From Pseudoalteromonas ulvae UL12 (lineage in GTDB: Bacteria; Pseudomonadota; Gammaproteobacteria; Enterobacterales; Alteromonadaceae), in NCBI RefSeq assembly GCF_014925405.1, contig NZ_AQHJ01000035.1, forward strand, positions 310,001 through 374,000: a DNA stretch of 64,000 bases, in the 5' to 3' direction. The notes beneath the pieces are model-generated. The model was not told where the DNA came from. It made no database searches and saw nothing but the letters and a program-made list of their open reading frames with translations. This document shows positions 18,191-27,171 of this stretch, one piece after another (the first letter of the stretch is position 1; the number at the start of each line of letters is the position of its first letter). The position numbers and the translations under genes were made by a program.

Positions 18191-19681
18191 ATGACAACAC
18201 ACACTGATCCCAGTGATTCAGGCAACACTCAACAGGGTAGCTACCAAACACTTCATCGCTCAAGCTCAGAGTTTAGTTCCCGAGACGAATACCTAGAGCA
18301 CGAACTACAAATTATGCAGCCTAAACGTTGGCGTCCTAATTTACCGTTCAAAGATTATCGTTTTGAGTATGAAGATACGATTGCAGCAATGGCCGGAACG
18401 ATTGGTAAAATAGTCATGGTAGGGGCAATCGCAGCCACTTTTGCAGCGCCGCTTGGGTTAGGTGAGGGGTTTATTCTTGAAAATGTGCGCTACGAATTAC
18501 TCATTGTGGCTGTGTTTATTTTACTTTTTTCGGGCTTTTTATTACCCACGGCAAATTTAGCGGGCACCCATGGCCCACTGATCCCACTTATCCCTATTGT
18601 TGTTGCTGCGGGGGGGCACCCGATGGCATTTGGATTACTGATCGGCTTGTTTGGCTTGCTATTGGCAATGAGTAAAGGCGGCAGTATTTTAGCTAACCTG
18701 ACCAGTCGGGGTGTCTGTGGCGGCTTATTGTTGTATCTGGGGTTTATCGGCACAATTTCACAAGTTAAAAAGCTATTTGCTTGGGCCGAAGGAATTGAAA
18801 TGGCCCATGTTGCCTTCATTATTATCCTCAGCACGATCGTGTTATACGCGCTACTTGAACACTTTAAAAAGCGTTGGCTTGCAGTACCACTGAGCTGTTT
18901 GCTTGGTGGGGGAATGGCTGTTCTATTAGGTGCACCCTTTGAGTTTAAAACAGGACCCGGTCTACCTAATATGAACCCGATGTACTGGTGGGGCGAAAGC
19001 TCTGGGTGGATGCTTGGTTTACCGACTCTTGAAAGCTTCATCGTCGTTTTACCATTTGCTATTTTGGCGGTGGCCATGTGGTCTCCTGACTTTCTAGGTC
19101 ATCAAGTGTTTCAAAAAATTAGTTACCCAGCGCGTACAGAAAAAGTTCAAATGAATATCGATGACACTATGACCAGTGCCTCTATTCGCCAAACGTTTGG
19201 GTCGATTTTAGGCGGAGCTAATTTTACCTCTTCGTGGGGAACCTACATTGTGCCTGCGGCGATTGCTAAACGACCCATACCAGCGGGTGCGGTTTTGACC
19301 GCTGTATTTTGTGTGATTGCCAGTGTGTGGGGTTATCCGATGGACTTGGCGATTTGGCAACCTGTATTGTGCGTAGCTTTGATCGTTGGGGTGTTTATTC
19401 CTTTATTGGAAGCTGGAATGGAAATGACACGTGAAGGAAAAACAACTCAATCAGCTGCGATTGTGGTGTTTTCTTCTGCATTGGTGAACCCTGCATTCGG
19501 TTGGGCATTAACTATGTTGCTCGATAACTTAGGTTTGATCGGGTGTAAAGAACGCAGTAAAGAGCTGAGCTCCATGAATCGCTGGATTATTCCACTCATG
19601 ATGTTTTGTGTGCTGACGGGCGTGATGGCGTTAGTGGGATTACTACCCGGGATCCCTGCGATTATGCCGAGTTTTCGATAA
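18191..19681 (+). CDS. DUF3360 family membrane protein (putative transporter)
   Basis: 496 residues with a hydrophilic N-terminus (about 70 residues) and around twelve membrane helices, including TIAAMAGTIGKIVMVGAIAA and a Gly/Pro-rich segment LAGTHGPLIPLIPIVVAAGG typical of the SulP/nucleobase permease fold. Matches what I know of DUF3360, a family of Vibrio and Alteromonadales with unproven substrate. The ATG at 18191 has a TAGGAGATGTT ribosome site; the longer frame from 18044 has no site. A strong hairpin follows the stop. Confidence 0.82.
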   Translation: MTTHTDPSDSGNTQQGSYQTLHRSSSEFSSRDEYLEHELQIMQPKRWRPNLPFKDYRFEYEDTIAAMAGTIGKIVMVGAIAATFAAPLGLGEGFILENVRYELLIVAVFILLFSGFLLPTANLAGTHGPLIPLIPIVVAAGGHPMAFGLLIGLFGLLLAMSKGGSILANLTSRGVCGGLLLYLGFIGTISQVKKLFAWAEGIEMAHVAFIIILSTIVLYALLEHFKKRWLAVPLSCLLGGGMAVLLGAPFEFKTGPGLPNMNPMYWWGESSGWMLGLPTLESFIVVLPFAILAVAMWSPDFLGHQVFQKISYPARTEKVQMNIDDTMTSASIRQTFGSILGGANFTSSWGTYIVPAAIAKRPIPAGAVLTAVFCVIASVWGYPMDLAIWQPVLCVALIVGVFIPLLEAGMEMTREGKTTQSAAIVVFSSALVNPAFGWALTMLLDNLGLIGCKERSKELSSMNRWIIPLMMFCVLTGVMALVGLLPGIPAIMPSFR

Positions 19682-19686
19682 TCATA

Positions 19687-19729
19687 AATCAGCCAGTCGT
19701 ACCCTTTGGGCTCTACTGGCTGATTGTTT
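19687..19729 (+). terminator. Hairpin terminator after the DUF3360 gene
   Basis: An 11-bp perfect stem AATCAGCCAGT/ACTGGCTGATT begins 5 bases after the stop. The T-tract is short (GTTTGG), so termination may be shared with the convergent gene or partly Rho-assisted. Confidence 0.6.
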
Positions 19730-19866
19730 GGCATGATTTAAATCAAAGATAAAGAAAATATTTCTATATCTTTGATTTTTTTAGACTAATTTATGAAGTT
19801 GCTAATAACTGCATTATAACTTCTCAAATTAATCAGGTTATAAGGCATGCTAACTGCGTTTAAGAA

Positions 19867-20553
19867 TCAATCGCCTTCGATCAATTGTTCCATGTCTAAA
19901 CCGGTCAATTGAGTGAGTGTTCGCCAAATATAAAATAAAATAGCGACCATCATGATCCACGCTGGAATAGCTATCATCGGGTAACTTAATAGCGTGAGTT
20001 GACCGAGTTGGTCATTAAATTCTTCACTGCCGGTGGGGGCGGTGACTAACCATTTGGCGAGGATAAAATTCATCACGGACGAAAAAGCAAAAGTCAGAGA
20101 CAAGTATAAATTTGCGAGTCGGATGCGTTTATTAAACTCTTGAGTTTTACCCACTTCATGTAAACGTTGGTTGATCAATTGAGTTTTCATTAATCCGGTG
20201 TCGAGCAAAAATTTACGCACTAAGGGGCTTTTTCCGAATCCGGATGCAAATACAATGATGCCAAAAATAGCAGGTACCATAGCCTCTTTAATCGCTAACC
20301 ACTTGTTATCTAATTCAAATAAGCCAATTCCACCGGTTAAAAGCACACTGACTAAACCTAAGGCGGCAATAAAGTTAACTGTTTTGCTTTTAATTAAATC
20401 GTACGCGGCCCAACCTAATGGAAATGCAAGCGCGATGAGTAAACCATAGAGTGGGCCAAGTTGTTCTTTTGAGCTGAATTTCATCAGAATAATTGAAGGG
20501 ACAACGACACTGAACAGAATATCGAGGAACAAATTATTTTTCTTAGCTGGCAT
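19867..20553 (-). CDS. VC0807-like integral membrane protein
   Basis: 228 residues with six or so membrane helices. The start LFLDILFSVVVPSIILMKFSS, followed by LGPLYGLLIALAFPLGWAAYDLI, is characteristic of the VC0807 family of small gammaproteobacterial membrane proteins, whose function is unknown (sometimes annotated as MFS-like or septation-like). The ATG at 20553 has an AAAGG site; an upstream in-frame start at 20577 lacks one. Monocistronic by layout. Confidence 0.75.
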   Translation of the reverse strand: MPAKKNNLFLDILFSVVVPSIILMKFSSKEQLGPLYGLLIALAFPLGWAAYDLIKSKTVNFIAALGLVSVLLTGGIGLFELDNKWLAIKEAMVPAIFGIIVFASGFGKSPLVRKFLLDTGLMKTQLINQRLHEVGKTQEFNKRIRLANLYLSLTFAFSSVMNFILAKWLVTAPTGSEEFNDQLGQLTLLSYPMIAIPAWIMMVAILFYIWRTLTQLTGLDMEQLIEGD

Positions 20554-20820
20554 AGTGAACCTTTGTGTGAATAACACGTTTTATTGTGCGGTGCTTTCGC
20601 TAAGGAGTAAATACCTTGTTGGTAAATAGCAGTTAAATTCTTCTTGGCGTATATCTACGATTTCATTCATGTAGGTTTTTATTCTCAGGCTGAACACTGC
20701 AGCTCGTGGGTATTTTAGAAATGACTCGTTACACTTTGAGCGCAGTCATGGCCTCCTGAAAAGGAACTTCTGTTTATCCTACAAGTCCTAACGGTAACCT
20801 ATTAATAAAAGGACTCATTG

Positions 20821-21474
20821 ATGAAAATTAATCGTATTAAAGCAGTCAAATTAATGAAAGAACATGCCGGTTTTATGTTTTTTGTTATTGCACTTTTCGC
20901 ATCAAGAAGCAGTGTCGCTGATTGGTACACAGTTCCAACAGGGTCAATGCAACCGACCATTGTTGAAGGCGACCGAATTTTTGTGAATAAAATGGCCTAC
21001 CGACTTGAGTGGCCGTTTACTGATATTCCAGTGATGGATATCGCTGAACCGAAGCGGGGCGATATTGTTATTATTAATTCAAAAGCGGCCGATCTGCGTT
21101 TAGTGAAGCGTGTTGTGGGAGTGCCCGGTGATCAAGTGAGCATGGTGAATAACCGTTTAGTTGTAAATGCCGAAATACTCAGTTATCAAGCCATCAAAGG
21201 CACAGAGAAAATGATTGAAGGATTGCCTTTGCAACCCCATGCGGTGCAATTTAAGCCAAGTGATCAGCGAATGGCTAATTTTTCAAATGTGGAGGTACCG
21301 GCGGGTTTTTATTTAGTGTTAGGAGATAACCGTAATCACAGTGCTGATTCTCGGGTTTACGGATTGGTGCCTGCTTCAGAAATTCAAGGTCAGGCCGTAC
21401 GCGTGATTACCTCGCTCGACCCTGACAATTTTTATTTGCCGCGACAAGAGCGTTTTTTATCCACTTTAATTTAG
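20821..21474 (+). CDS. lepB: Signal peptidase I (second, short form)
   Basis: 217 residues. One N-terminal membrane helix (about 15-30) and the periplasmic catalytic domain with Ser42 in PTGSMQPT, Lys96 in RLVKRVVGVPGD and box E GDNRNHSADSR. It removes signal peptides from exported proteins. It is shorter than the usual LepB with two helices and about 300 residues, and it has no lepA or rnc neighbour, so it is probably an additional copy. ATG at 20821 follows AAAGGA; a TTG one codon upstream is also possible. Confidence 0.9.
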   Translation: MKINRIKAVKLMKEHAGFMFFVIALFASRSSVADWYTVPTGSMQPTIVEGDRIFVNKMAYRLEWPFTDIPVMDIAEPKRGDIVIINSKAADLRLVKRVVGVPGDQVSMVNNRLVVNAEILSYQAIKGTEKMIEGLPLQPHAVQFKPSDQRMANFSNVEVPAGFYLVLGDNRNHSADSRVYGLVPASEIQGQAVRVITSLDPDNFYLPRQERFLSTLI

Positions 21475-21498
21475 AGGTTGTCGCGTCCGCTTAGCCAA

Positions 21499-22239
21499 TT
21501 AGGCAAGCTCAGGCAGTTTGCCATCCACTAAAAACATCTCGATAGAAAAAGTAACGGGCTGGTTTTTATGAAAATTAAAACTAACCGACTGCATGGTGGT
21601 TTGACACATCCAGTTGCAACAGGTTTCGGGCTCTGTGGACTTTATCACATCAGGTTCAGCAATGGCTAAGTTGATACCGGCCTCGCATCTGGCTGAAAAA
21701 TACCGCAAGCCATGTGTTTTTGTTTGCTCCGTTAGGTAGCGACCAACGGCTTGACTGAACTGGTAGTCAGTCGGGTGGCGTAATTGTTGTTGGATATTAG
21801 CATCTTTTATTTGGCACAGATCAGCCATGTTTTGTGTGGCAATGTTGACACTAAAGGTCATGTGCTCTGAGTTGACTGCATCAGAGTATGGAACGCTCAT
21901 ATCGTGCATGAATTTCAAACGGTAAAATGCACATTCAGCTAAAACGGTATCGAGGTGTTCTGAGCCATAAAAATAGCTGGGCATATGTCGATTACCAAAC
22001 CGAGAGCCATACTTTAATGGCGGGTAACGAAAAGGTGTTGAAATTAAGTAGTGGCGCTGCTCAGTTCCTTCTTTATAAGGTGGCTTTGCATTATCAAGCA
22101 GTTGCTCTAAAAGTGCTTGTTCTTCGAGGTTGTCGACCAGTCCAGTTGTTGCGGCATATTGTTGTGTTTCGACAATTCGGTATAAACGACCTTGGTAAAA
22201 TGTAGAGGGTGGGCAATGTGCAAGAAATTTGTCGAGCAT
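21499..22239 (-). CDS. RES-domain toxin (NAD+-degrading type)
   Basis: 246 residues. The pattern LYRIVETQQYA, then FRYPPLKYGSRFG, then PSYFYGSEHLDTVLAECAFYR matches the RES domain, named for conserved Arg, Glu and Ser. Characterised members (for example MbcT) consume NAD+. It starts two bases after the antitoxin stop, in the order antitoxin-toxin normal for Xre-RES modules. No N-terminal signal. I infer intoxication by NAD+ depletion from the family only. Confidence 0.85.
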   Translation of the reverse strand: MLDKFLAHCPPSTFYQGRLYRIVETQQYAATTGLVDNLEEQALLEQLLDNAKPPYKEGTEQRHYLISTPFRYPPLKYGSRFGNRHMPSYFYGSEHLDTVLAECAFYRLKFMHDMSVPYSDAVNSEHMTFSVNIATQNMADLCQIKDANIQQQLRHPTDYQFSQAVGRYLTEQTKTHGLRYFSARCEAGINLAIAEPDVIKSTEPETCCNWMCQTTMQSVSFNFHKNQPVTFSIEMFLVDGKLPELA

Positions 22240-22241
22240 GT

Positions 22242-22604
22242 TTAGATTTTACCGCGCATTGCATCAAGGTATTCATTGGTGTTGATCAAACCAACAATGC
22301 TGCACACATAATGGCTGGGTATGGCATTTAATGCTTTATTGTTACTACGAAACCAATGCTGCATAAAAGCACTGTCCCCACCAGAAATCGCATATAAAGA
22401 GCGGTATAAGCGAATAAACTGCAGTTGAAGCTCGCCGGTTTTTGACTGCGGCGCAAAGCCTTTTTGTTGATTTCGGCTTAATGTGGATGGATTGACGCCA
22501 ATTATGGCGCACTTTTCAGTGTTACTCACTTTTAGATGCTCACAGGCATTACTAAACGCTTTCATTAAAACTTGTGCTGATTTTGCTTGAGTCGCTAAAT
22601 TCAT
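22242..22604 (-). CDS. Xre/MbcA/ParS-type antitoxin (DUF2384)
   Basis: 120 residues. An N-terminal helical HTH-like region (CAIIGVNPSTLSRNQQKGF) is followed by the DUF2384 toxin-binding part, ending in a region around residues 100-115. Start chosen at the ATG of MNLAT, with GAGG six bases upstream; the ATG one codon earlier is nearly as good, the longer frame to 22685 is not supported. Expected to bind the RES toxin and autoregulate the pair. Confidence 0.82.
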   Translation of the reverse strand: MNLATQAKSAQVLMKAFSNACEHLKVSNTEKCAIIGVNPSTLSRNQQKGFAPQSKTGELQLQFIRLYRSLYAISGGDSAFMQHWFRSNNKALNAIPSHYVCSIVGLINTNEYLDAMRGKI

Positions 22605-22788
22605 CATCCACCTCGCCATATTCATTACGATTAATAATAGCGTTCGAGCTTTGCAAATGCAATAAAACTTGTTCTTTATGTGCATTTGGTGGAGCTTAAG
22701 TGTGTTTATTCAGCAGGGAATAAATGAGAACTAAGCTCTCTTCATCAAGCACTAAGGAGGTTGCGACCAGCTAGGCGCTGATAAGTCA

Positions 22789-22959
22789 TTAATCCTTTGT
22801 CTCAATGGTCACTTCGATGGTTTTACTTGTTTGGGCAAACCATTTTTGTAAGTAAATGGTTCCAGCAACTGGCGCTTGACCCGGCTCAGGAATTTCTTGA
22901 TAGCGTACGCTGTTTTTGGTTTCTTTTTCAAATTCGAAAGTGACTGTTTTTTTTGTCAT
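22789..22959 (-). CDS. Small conserved protein, unknown function
   Basis: 56 residues from an ATG at 22959 with a GCAGG site. Sequence features: charged N-terminus (KTVTFEFEKETKNSVRY), a motif QEIPEPGQAPVAGTIYLQKW and an acidic beta-like end. The look is that of a small single beta-sheet protein. I do not know the family name. A longer frame to 23010 has no ribosome site. Confidence 0.6.
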   Translation of the reverse strand: MTKKTVTFEFEKETKNSVRYQEIPEPGQAPVAGTIYLQKWFAQTSKTIEVTIETKD

Positions 22960-23084
22960 GATGGGCCTGCTTTTGAAGTTTTGTGGCCGTATCATGCCAT
23001 AAAAAATCACAAGGGGAAGTGAGAATTATTGATTTATCATCACAGTAGCAGTGATGTGTTGACTGAATGTGATAGAGCAAAGTT

Positions 23085-23114
23085 ATGGGCGACAACCCGT
23101 CGCTTGTCGCCCAT
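23085..23114 (-). terminator. Hairpin terminator after the TonB receptor
   Basis: An 11-bp stem ATGGGCGACAA/TTGTCGCCCAT starts within six bases of the receptor stop on the minus strand. The following minus-strand bases (AACTTTG) are only modestly T-rich. Confidence 0.6.
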
Positions 23115-23119
23115 TGAGA

Positions 23120-25198
23120 TTAGAAGCTTGCCTGCACAGCTAAACGCACGCTGGTGCCTTCGCCAATAGTCACATTATTGGTGCCACCACCGGCTAGGTA
23201 GTTTTTATCAAATAAATTCTGAATATTAAAGCGAACATTAATGTCAGTGTTGTCTAGGGCAAACTTATAGGTTGCCCCCACATCTACGCGAGTGTAGCCT
23301 GACTTAGTGATAGTATTGGCGTTATCAGCAAAACGTTCACCTTCATAAAAAGCGCCAGCATTGATGGCAAACACATCACTTAATTCGTAACGAGACCAAA
23401 GAGATGCAGACCATTTAGGCGCATCCATAGGGGTTTTGCCTTCAAAGTTCTGATCTTTTTCGTACTTAGCGTTTAAGTTCATCAGTGAGCTCATCACAAA
23501 GAGTTTATCTGTGACAGCACCTTGAGCACCTAGCTCTAGACCTTTATGGCGCTGTTCACCCGCTTGTGTTGTAACCGTATCAAACTGAGGATCGCCGTCT
23601 AATGGAGTCGAAATCAATATTCCTGTTTTACTGATATCAAATGCAGCTGCAGTTAACAGCAAACGATCATCGACTAATTGCCACTTAGTGCCCACTTCAA
23701 GTTGGGTTGAAGTCATGGCGTCCAGTTTCATACCGTGATTTTTATCGCTTTCATTGTTCAGTGTCTCGCTGCCCTGCGGCTCAAATCCTTCAGAGTAGCT
23801 TAGGTAAAATGTTCCTAATTCACTTGGGTGATATAAAACCCCTGCTTTTGGTACGAACGATTCGTTATCTGCGCCTTCTTTAGATTGCTTGTCGTAACGC
23901 CCGCCAACAGAGACTTGCCAATGATCGTTGATAGTCATGAGATCTTGAATATAAACCCCATAATAATCGTATTCGCTGGTGTAGAGTGAGTCATCGGTTT
24001 TATAGCTGACATCTGGGCGAATAGGCTCAGGCTGACCTTCAATGTATTTAACACGATCGGCCGACACTCGGTATTGGCCGTAGTAATAGTCTAAAGAGTT
24101 GGCACCAATTAAGAGTTGATGCTCAATACCAGCCAATTCAAATTCACCCACAAAGTCGATAAACGCAGTGGTGAACTGCCAATCATCAAAACGATCGTAA
24201 GGGCGAGATTCATACTCATCGCCAACTTGGTAATCGCTTGGTTTACGAGGCGCTGACTCAAAACGTTGGCGCTCGAAAGTTTGTTTGTTGTAGCCTAAAG
24301 TGGCGGTCCAGTTATCGCTCAAAATAAGGTTCAAGTCAGTGCCGATGTTTTCAACGGTAATGTCAGTAAACGCCCATGAAAAGTCACGAATGAGCTTATC
24401 ATCACCAATTACGTTGCCAGAGTTATCTAACCAAGCACCTGTGTCTAAACCCGCTTTGTCATTGGTGCGGTCATAATGGACGCGAAGCATTGCAATGTCT
24501 GAAATATCATAATCAACCACTAAGGCCCCTAAAAAGCGATCTCGCTCACGTTGATCGCCATTGGGGTATTCGCGCTCAAAAGTCACATCTTGTTTGACCA
24601 AAATCCCACGGTAGCGTAAATCTTCTGCGTCAGTGATTGAGCCGCCAGCATCAAGCATTAAACGTGATGAACCTTGCTGATCAAGGTCGAGACCAAGATT
24701 GAAAGTGGTATTAACCGTTGGCTTTTTTGTCACCATGTTTACTAAGCCACCTGGACCTGATTGGCCATAAAGAATGCTCGAAGGGCCTTTGATGACTTCA
24801 ACACGTTCTAGGGTTTCGATGGGCTGCTGATAGTGTGACCAATGCTGATGACCATCACGTAAATACCCATTTGACGAACTCAAACTAAAACCACGTAGGT
24901 TAAATGTCTCACGGTTACGTTGTTTTGAACCCGCAGTTAAGCTGGCGTCATTGGTTAATACTTCACCTAATGTAGTGGCAAGTTGTTCATTAATAATTGT
25001 ATCTGGGATCACAGTGACAGATTGAGCCGTTTCAAGTAATGACGCATCAGTACGCAGGGCGCCTTTGGCATTATCAACTTTATAATCATTGAAATAAGTG
25101 CCAGTGACTTCAATGACTTCGAGTTGGTTTTGTTGTGCGAAAAGTGCGGGGGAGGTGAACGCTGCGCCAATGGCAACGAAAAGGGCTGAATACTTCAT
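23120..25198 (-). CDS. TonB-dependent siderophore receptor
   Basis: 692 residues. Signal peptide (about 1-21, ending ALFAQ), a TonB-box-like stretch (LEVIEVTGTY), plug domain (about 50-160, with ETAQSVTVIPDTIINEQ and NLRGFSLSS), then a 22-strand barrel ending in a C-terminal Phe (LAVQASF), typical of the ferric-siderophore subgroup (FhuA/FpvA-like). Imports a ferric chelate across the outer membrane using TonB energy; the ligand cannot be predicted. A GGAG site precedes the ATG and a possible Fur site lies upstream. No siderophore synthesis genes nearby. Confidence 0.92.
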   Translation of the reverse strand: MKYSALFVAIGAAFTSPALFAQQNQLEVIEVTGTYFNDYKVDNAKGALRTDASLLETAQSVTVIPDTIINEQLATTLGEVLTNDASLTAGSKQRNRETFNLRGFSLSSSNGYLRDGHQHWSHYQQPIETLERVEVIKGPSSILYGQSGPGGLVNMVTKKPTVNTTFNLGLDLDQQGSSRLMLDAGGSITDAEDLRYRGILVKQDVTFEREYPNGDQRERDRFLGALVVDYDISDIAMLRVHYDRTNDKAGLDTGAWLDNSGNVIGDDKLIRDFSWAFTDITVENIGTDLNLILSDNWTATLGYNKQTFERQRFESAPRKPSDYQVGDEYESRPYDRFDDWQFTTAFIDFVGEFELAGIEHQLLIGANSLDYYYGQYRVSADRVKYIEGQPEPIRPDVSYKTDDSLYTSEYDYYGVYIQDLMTINDHWQVSVGGRYDKQSKEGADNESFVPKAGVLYHPSELGTFYLSYSEGFEPQGSETLNNESDKNHGMKLDAMTSTQLEVGTKWQLVDDRLLLTAAAFDISKTGILISTPLDGDPQFDTVTTQAGEQRHKGLELGAQGAVTDKLFVMSSLMNLNAKYEKDQNFEGKTPMDAPKWSASLWSRYELSDVFAINAGAFYEGERFADNANTITKSGYTRVDVGATYKFALDNTDINVRFNIQNLFDKNYLAGGGTNNVTIGEGTSVRLAVQASF

Positions 25199-25242
25199 GC
25201 AGACTCCAGATACAATACTATATAAAAATAATTGCGCGAATC

Positions 25243-25263
25243 TTAATGATATTGATTGTTATT
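25243..25263 (-). promoter_or_regulatory. Possible Fur box upstream of the siderophore receptor
   Basis: The stretch AATGATATTGATTGTTAT lies about 45-65 bases before the receptor start and resembles the NAT-triplet pattern of Fur sites (GATAATGATAATCATTATC), with several mismatches. Position and gene type support it; the match alone is weak. Confidence 0.45.
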
Positions 25264-25492
25264 TGCAATTTATTTTCTGGTTTTTACCTTGATTAAGGAG
25301 AAGTTTGCCGCTTGAGTCACCATTAATGGTTTATTGATAACATTTATTCACAATAGTGAACTCATTGATTACTGTATTTACCAAAAATTTACATTATGAT
25401 GCATGTAACTAAATGTTACTCTGAGCACTATCGGGTTTATGGCATAAAGAACTGACTTTGGCTATGTGACCGCTGTTTTTAAAGGAAACATG

Positions 25493-25786
25493 ATGAATAA
25501 AAATCGTTATTTTTATGCAGCCCCATATTTGGCACATCAAGCAAAACTATTTGTATTAAGTACAGATAACCATTTGTATTGTGAGTATAATCATGAAAAT
25601 GATCCGGCTATTTACAGCGTGCAGGTTGATCAAGAGACCTTTGTCGCAGCTGATTTTAAATGGGCGGATGAACAAGCGTTAATTGAAGTTGACTATACCA
25701 GCGCAGTGGCAACGGCGCAGCAATATCAGCAACACTGGTTCGATAATTATTTAGCGCAACAATTGCGTTATGAAGAGTGTGAATAA
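25493..25786 (+). CDS. Small hypothetical protein
   Basis: 97 residues, acidic, rich in Tyr, Gln and Ala, no signal peptide and no membrane segment. The start at 25493 has AAAGGA seven bases upstream; a tandem ATG is one codon earlier. It lies divergent from the TonB receptor and 180 bases before the sirtuin. I do not recognise a family. The good ribosome site and even codon use make it likely to be real. Confidence 0.55.
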   Translation: MNKNRYFYAAPYLAHQAKLFVLSTDNHLYCEYNHENDPAIYSVQVDQETFVAADFKWADEQALIEVDYTSAVATAQQYQQHWFDNYLAQQLRYEECE

Positions 25787-25967
25787 CCCCTTTGTATCGC
25801 TCATGTTACTGGTTAATACACACATTTTCGCCTTAGGCGAGTATCACACATAACATGGTCAGAGCAGAGTTCAACTTTTTAAGTGACGGCATGATTAATC
25901 GCTTATGAAAGCGCATAAACGATTGAAAAATGGGTGTGTGCCAGCAATTTAATAAGAGGAAACATCC

Positions 25968-26696
25968 ATGGCCACGTTGTACATCACAGGCGCAGGAGTC
26001 AGCGCGCAAAGTGGGATCCCAACATTTCGCGGTCGAGATGGTTACTGGACGATAGGGAGTCAACATTATACCCCGCAAGAAATGGCCACTCGCGCCATGT
26101 ATCAGCACAATCCCAGCCAATTTTTAACCTGGTATTATCAACGCTTTGCAACCTATCGCGATCATGGGCCAAACGAAGTGCATCACTGGCTTAAAGATAA
26201 GGCGTTAATCACGCAAAACATTGATGGCTTAGACGGCAAAGCGGGTAATCTTGACTACATTTCTATTCATGGCCGATTAGATCAAGTTACGTTGTACCAC
26301 ACCCAAGGAGAAGACGTTGCGCGTTTTGCGGCACCTTGGCATCAAATAGACGAAGCGAATTTAACCGAGTCATTGCTAGATGTGTTTAAAATCAGTAGCA
26401 AAGGCCCAGAATTAAATGTGTCATTAAAACCCTATGTGTTGCTTTTTGACGAGTTTTATACCGAGCTGTATCAAATTGACAGGGCCGAAAATATGATGAA
26501 AAAGGCCAGTAAAATCGTGTTCATTGGCACATCGTTTAGTGTCAACATAACTCAAATGGCACTCGACATCGCGCGGTATCATCATATCCCCATTGAAGTG
26601 GTTGATCCTGAGCCGTGCCACGTCATGCACCCCAATGTGACCTATCACAAAATGACAGCAAGTGAATATATTCATTCAACATCAGAGATTGAATAA
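25968..26696 (+). CDS. Sir2-family protein without the zinc cysteines
   Basis: 242 residues. The NAD+-binding and catalytic motifs of sirtuins are present: GAGVSAQSGIPTFRG, TQNIDGLDGKAGN and the catalytic His in SIHGR, plus GTSFSVNI and VVDPEP toward the end. The structural zinc site normally formed by two CxxC pairs is absent; the only Cys is in EPCH near the end. This is a genuine departure from CobB-type deacylases. It may still be an NAD+-dependent deacylase or use NAD+ for another purpose. AAGAGGAAACATCC precedes the ATG. Confidence 0.85.
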   Translation: MATLYITGAGVSAQSGIPTFRGRDGYWTIGSQHYTPQEMATRAMYQHNPSQFLTWYYQRFATYRDHGPNEVHHWLKDKALITQNIDGLDGKAGNLDYISIHGRLDQVTLYHTQGEDVARFAAPWHQIDEANLTESLLDVFKISSKGPELNVSLKPYVLLFDEFYTELYQIDRAENMMKKASKIVFIGTSFSVNITQMALDIARYHHIPIEVVDPEPCHVMHPNVTYHKMTASEYIHSTSEIE

Positions 26697-26769
26697 AGCT
26701 GTACACAACAACAAAGTGAACATTGTGGGTTTGGGTTGCTAAAGGCGAGTGAACGCTTAATTTTATGTT

Positions 26770-27157
26770 AATTGTAGGTGGGAGTTTAGCGCGACGGCTA
26801 TTTAAGAGTTTTCCTCGCTTTCAAATTAACCATAGTGTTTAGTTTTAAGAATCGCTTTGCAAATGAGCATTGTTGTCGCGCGGGCATGGGCAGCCAAAGA
26901 GGGGCTGCCGCTGACCCCTCTCTGGACACTCTCAGCGCCCCGACATCACGCTGTATCCTGCAAATAATCAATTGATGTGAACGTCAATGGTGAAGATAGG
27001 CCATCCATGGCCAAGCTTCACCTTGCATTTCATCCTTGAAATGCCTGACTCATCAATTGTTTATTTTTCGGGCGTTATCACCGGGGATATTTGCATCGGT
27101 GTGAGTTTTGAGAAAAGCTGATATGTGCGAGCTGTAGCAGCGACTTTATGTCGCGAC
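26770..27157. repeat. Long direct repeat, copy 1
   Basis: About 388 bases, repeated directly at 27172-27534. The most conserved part runs 26873-27157, from TTGTCGCGCGGGCATGGGCA to TTTATGTCGCGAC. No coding frame with a ribosome site. Visible hairpins: AGAGGGG/CCCCTCT, GGCCAT-CC-ATGGCC, GCATTTCA-TCCT-TGAAATGC, and GCGAC-TTTAT-GTCGC at the right end. Confidence 0.8.
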
Positions 27158-27171
27158 TTGTTTTGTGTGTA

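Noticed and set aside
18490..19077. Long minus-strand frame inside the DUF3360 gene
   Set aside because: A shadow of the membrane protein; it has the Pro/Ser/Lys-rich composition typical of antisense of membrane genes.
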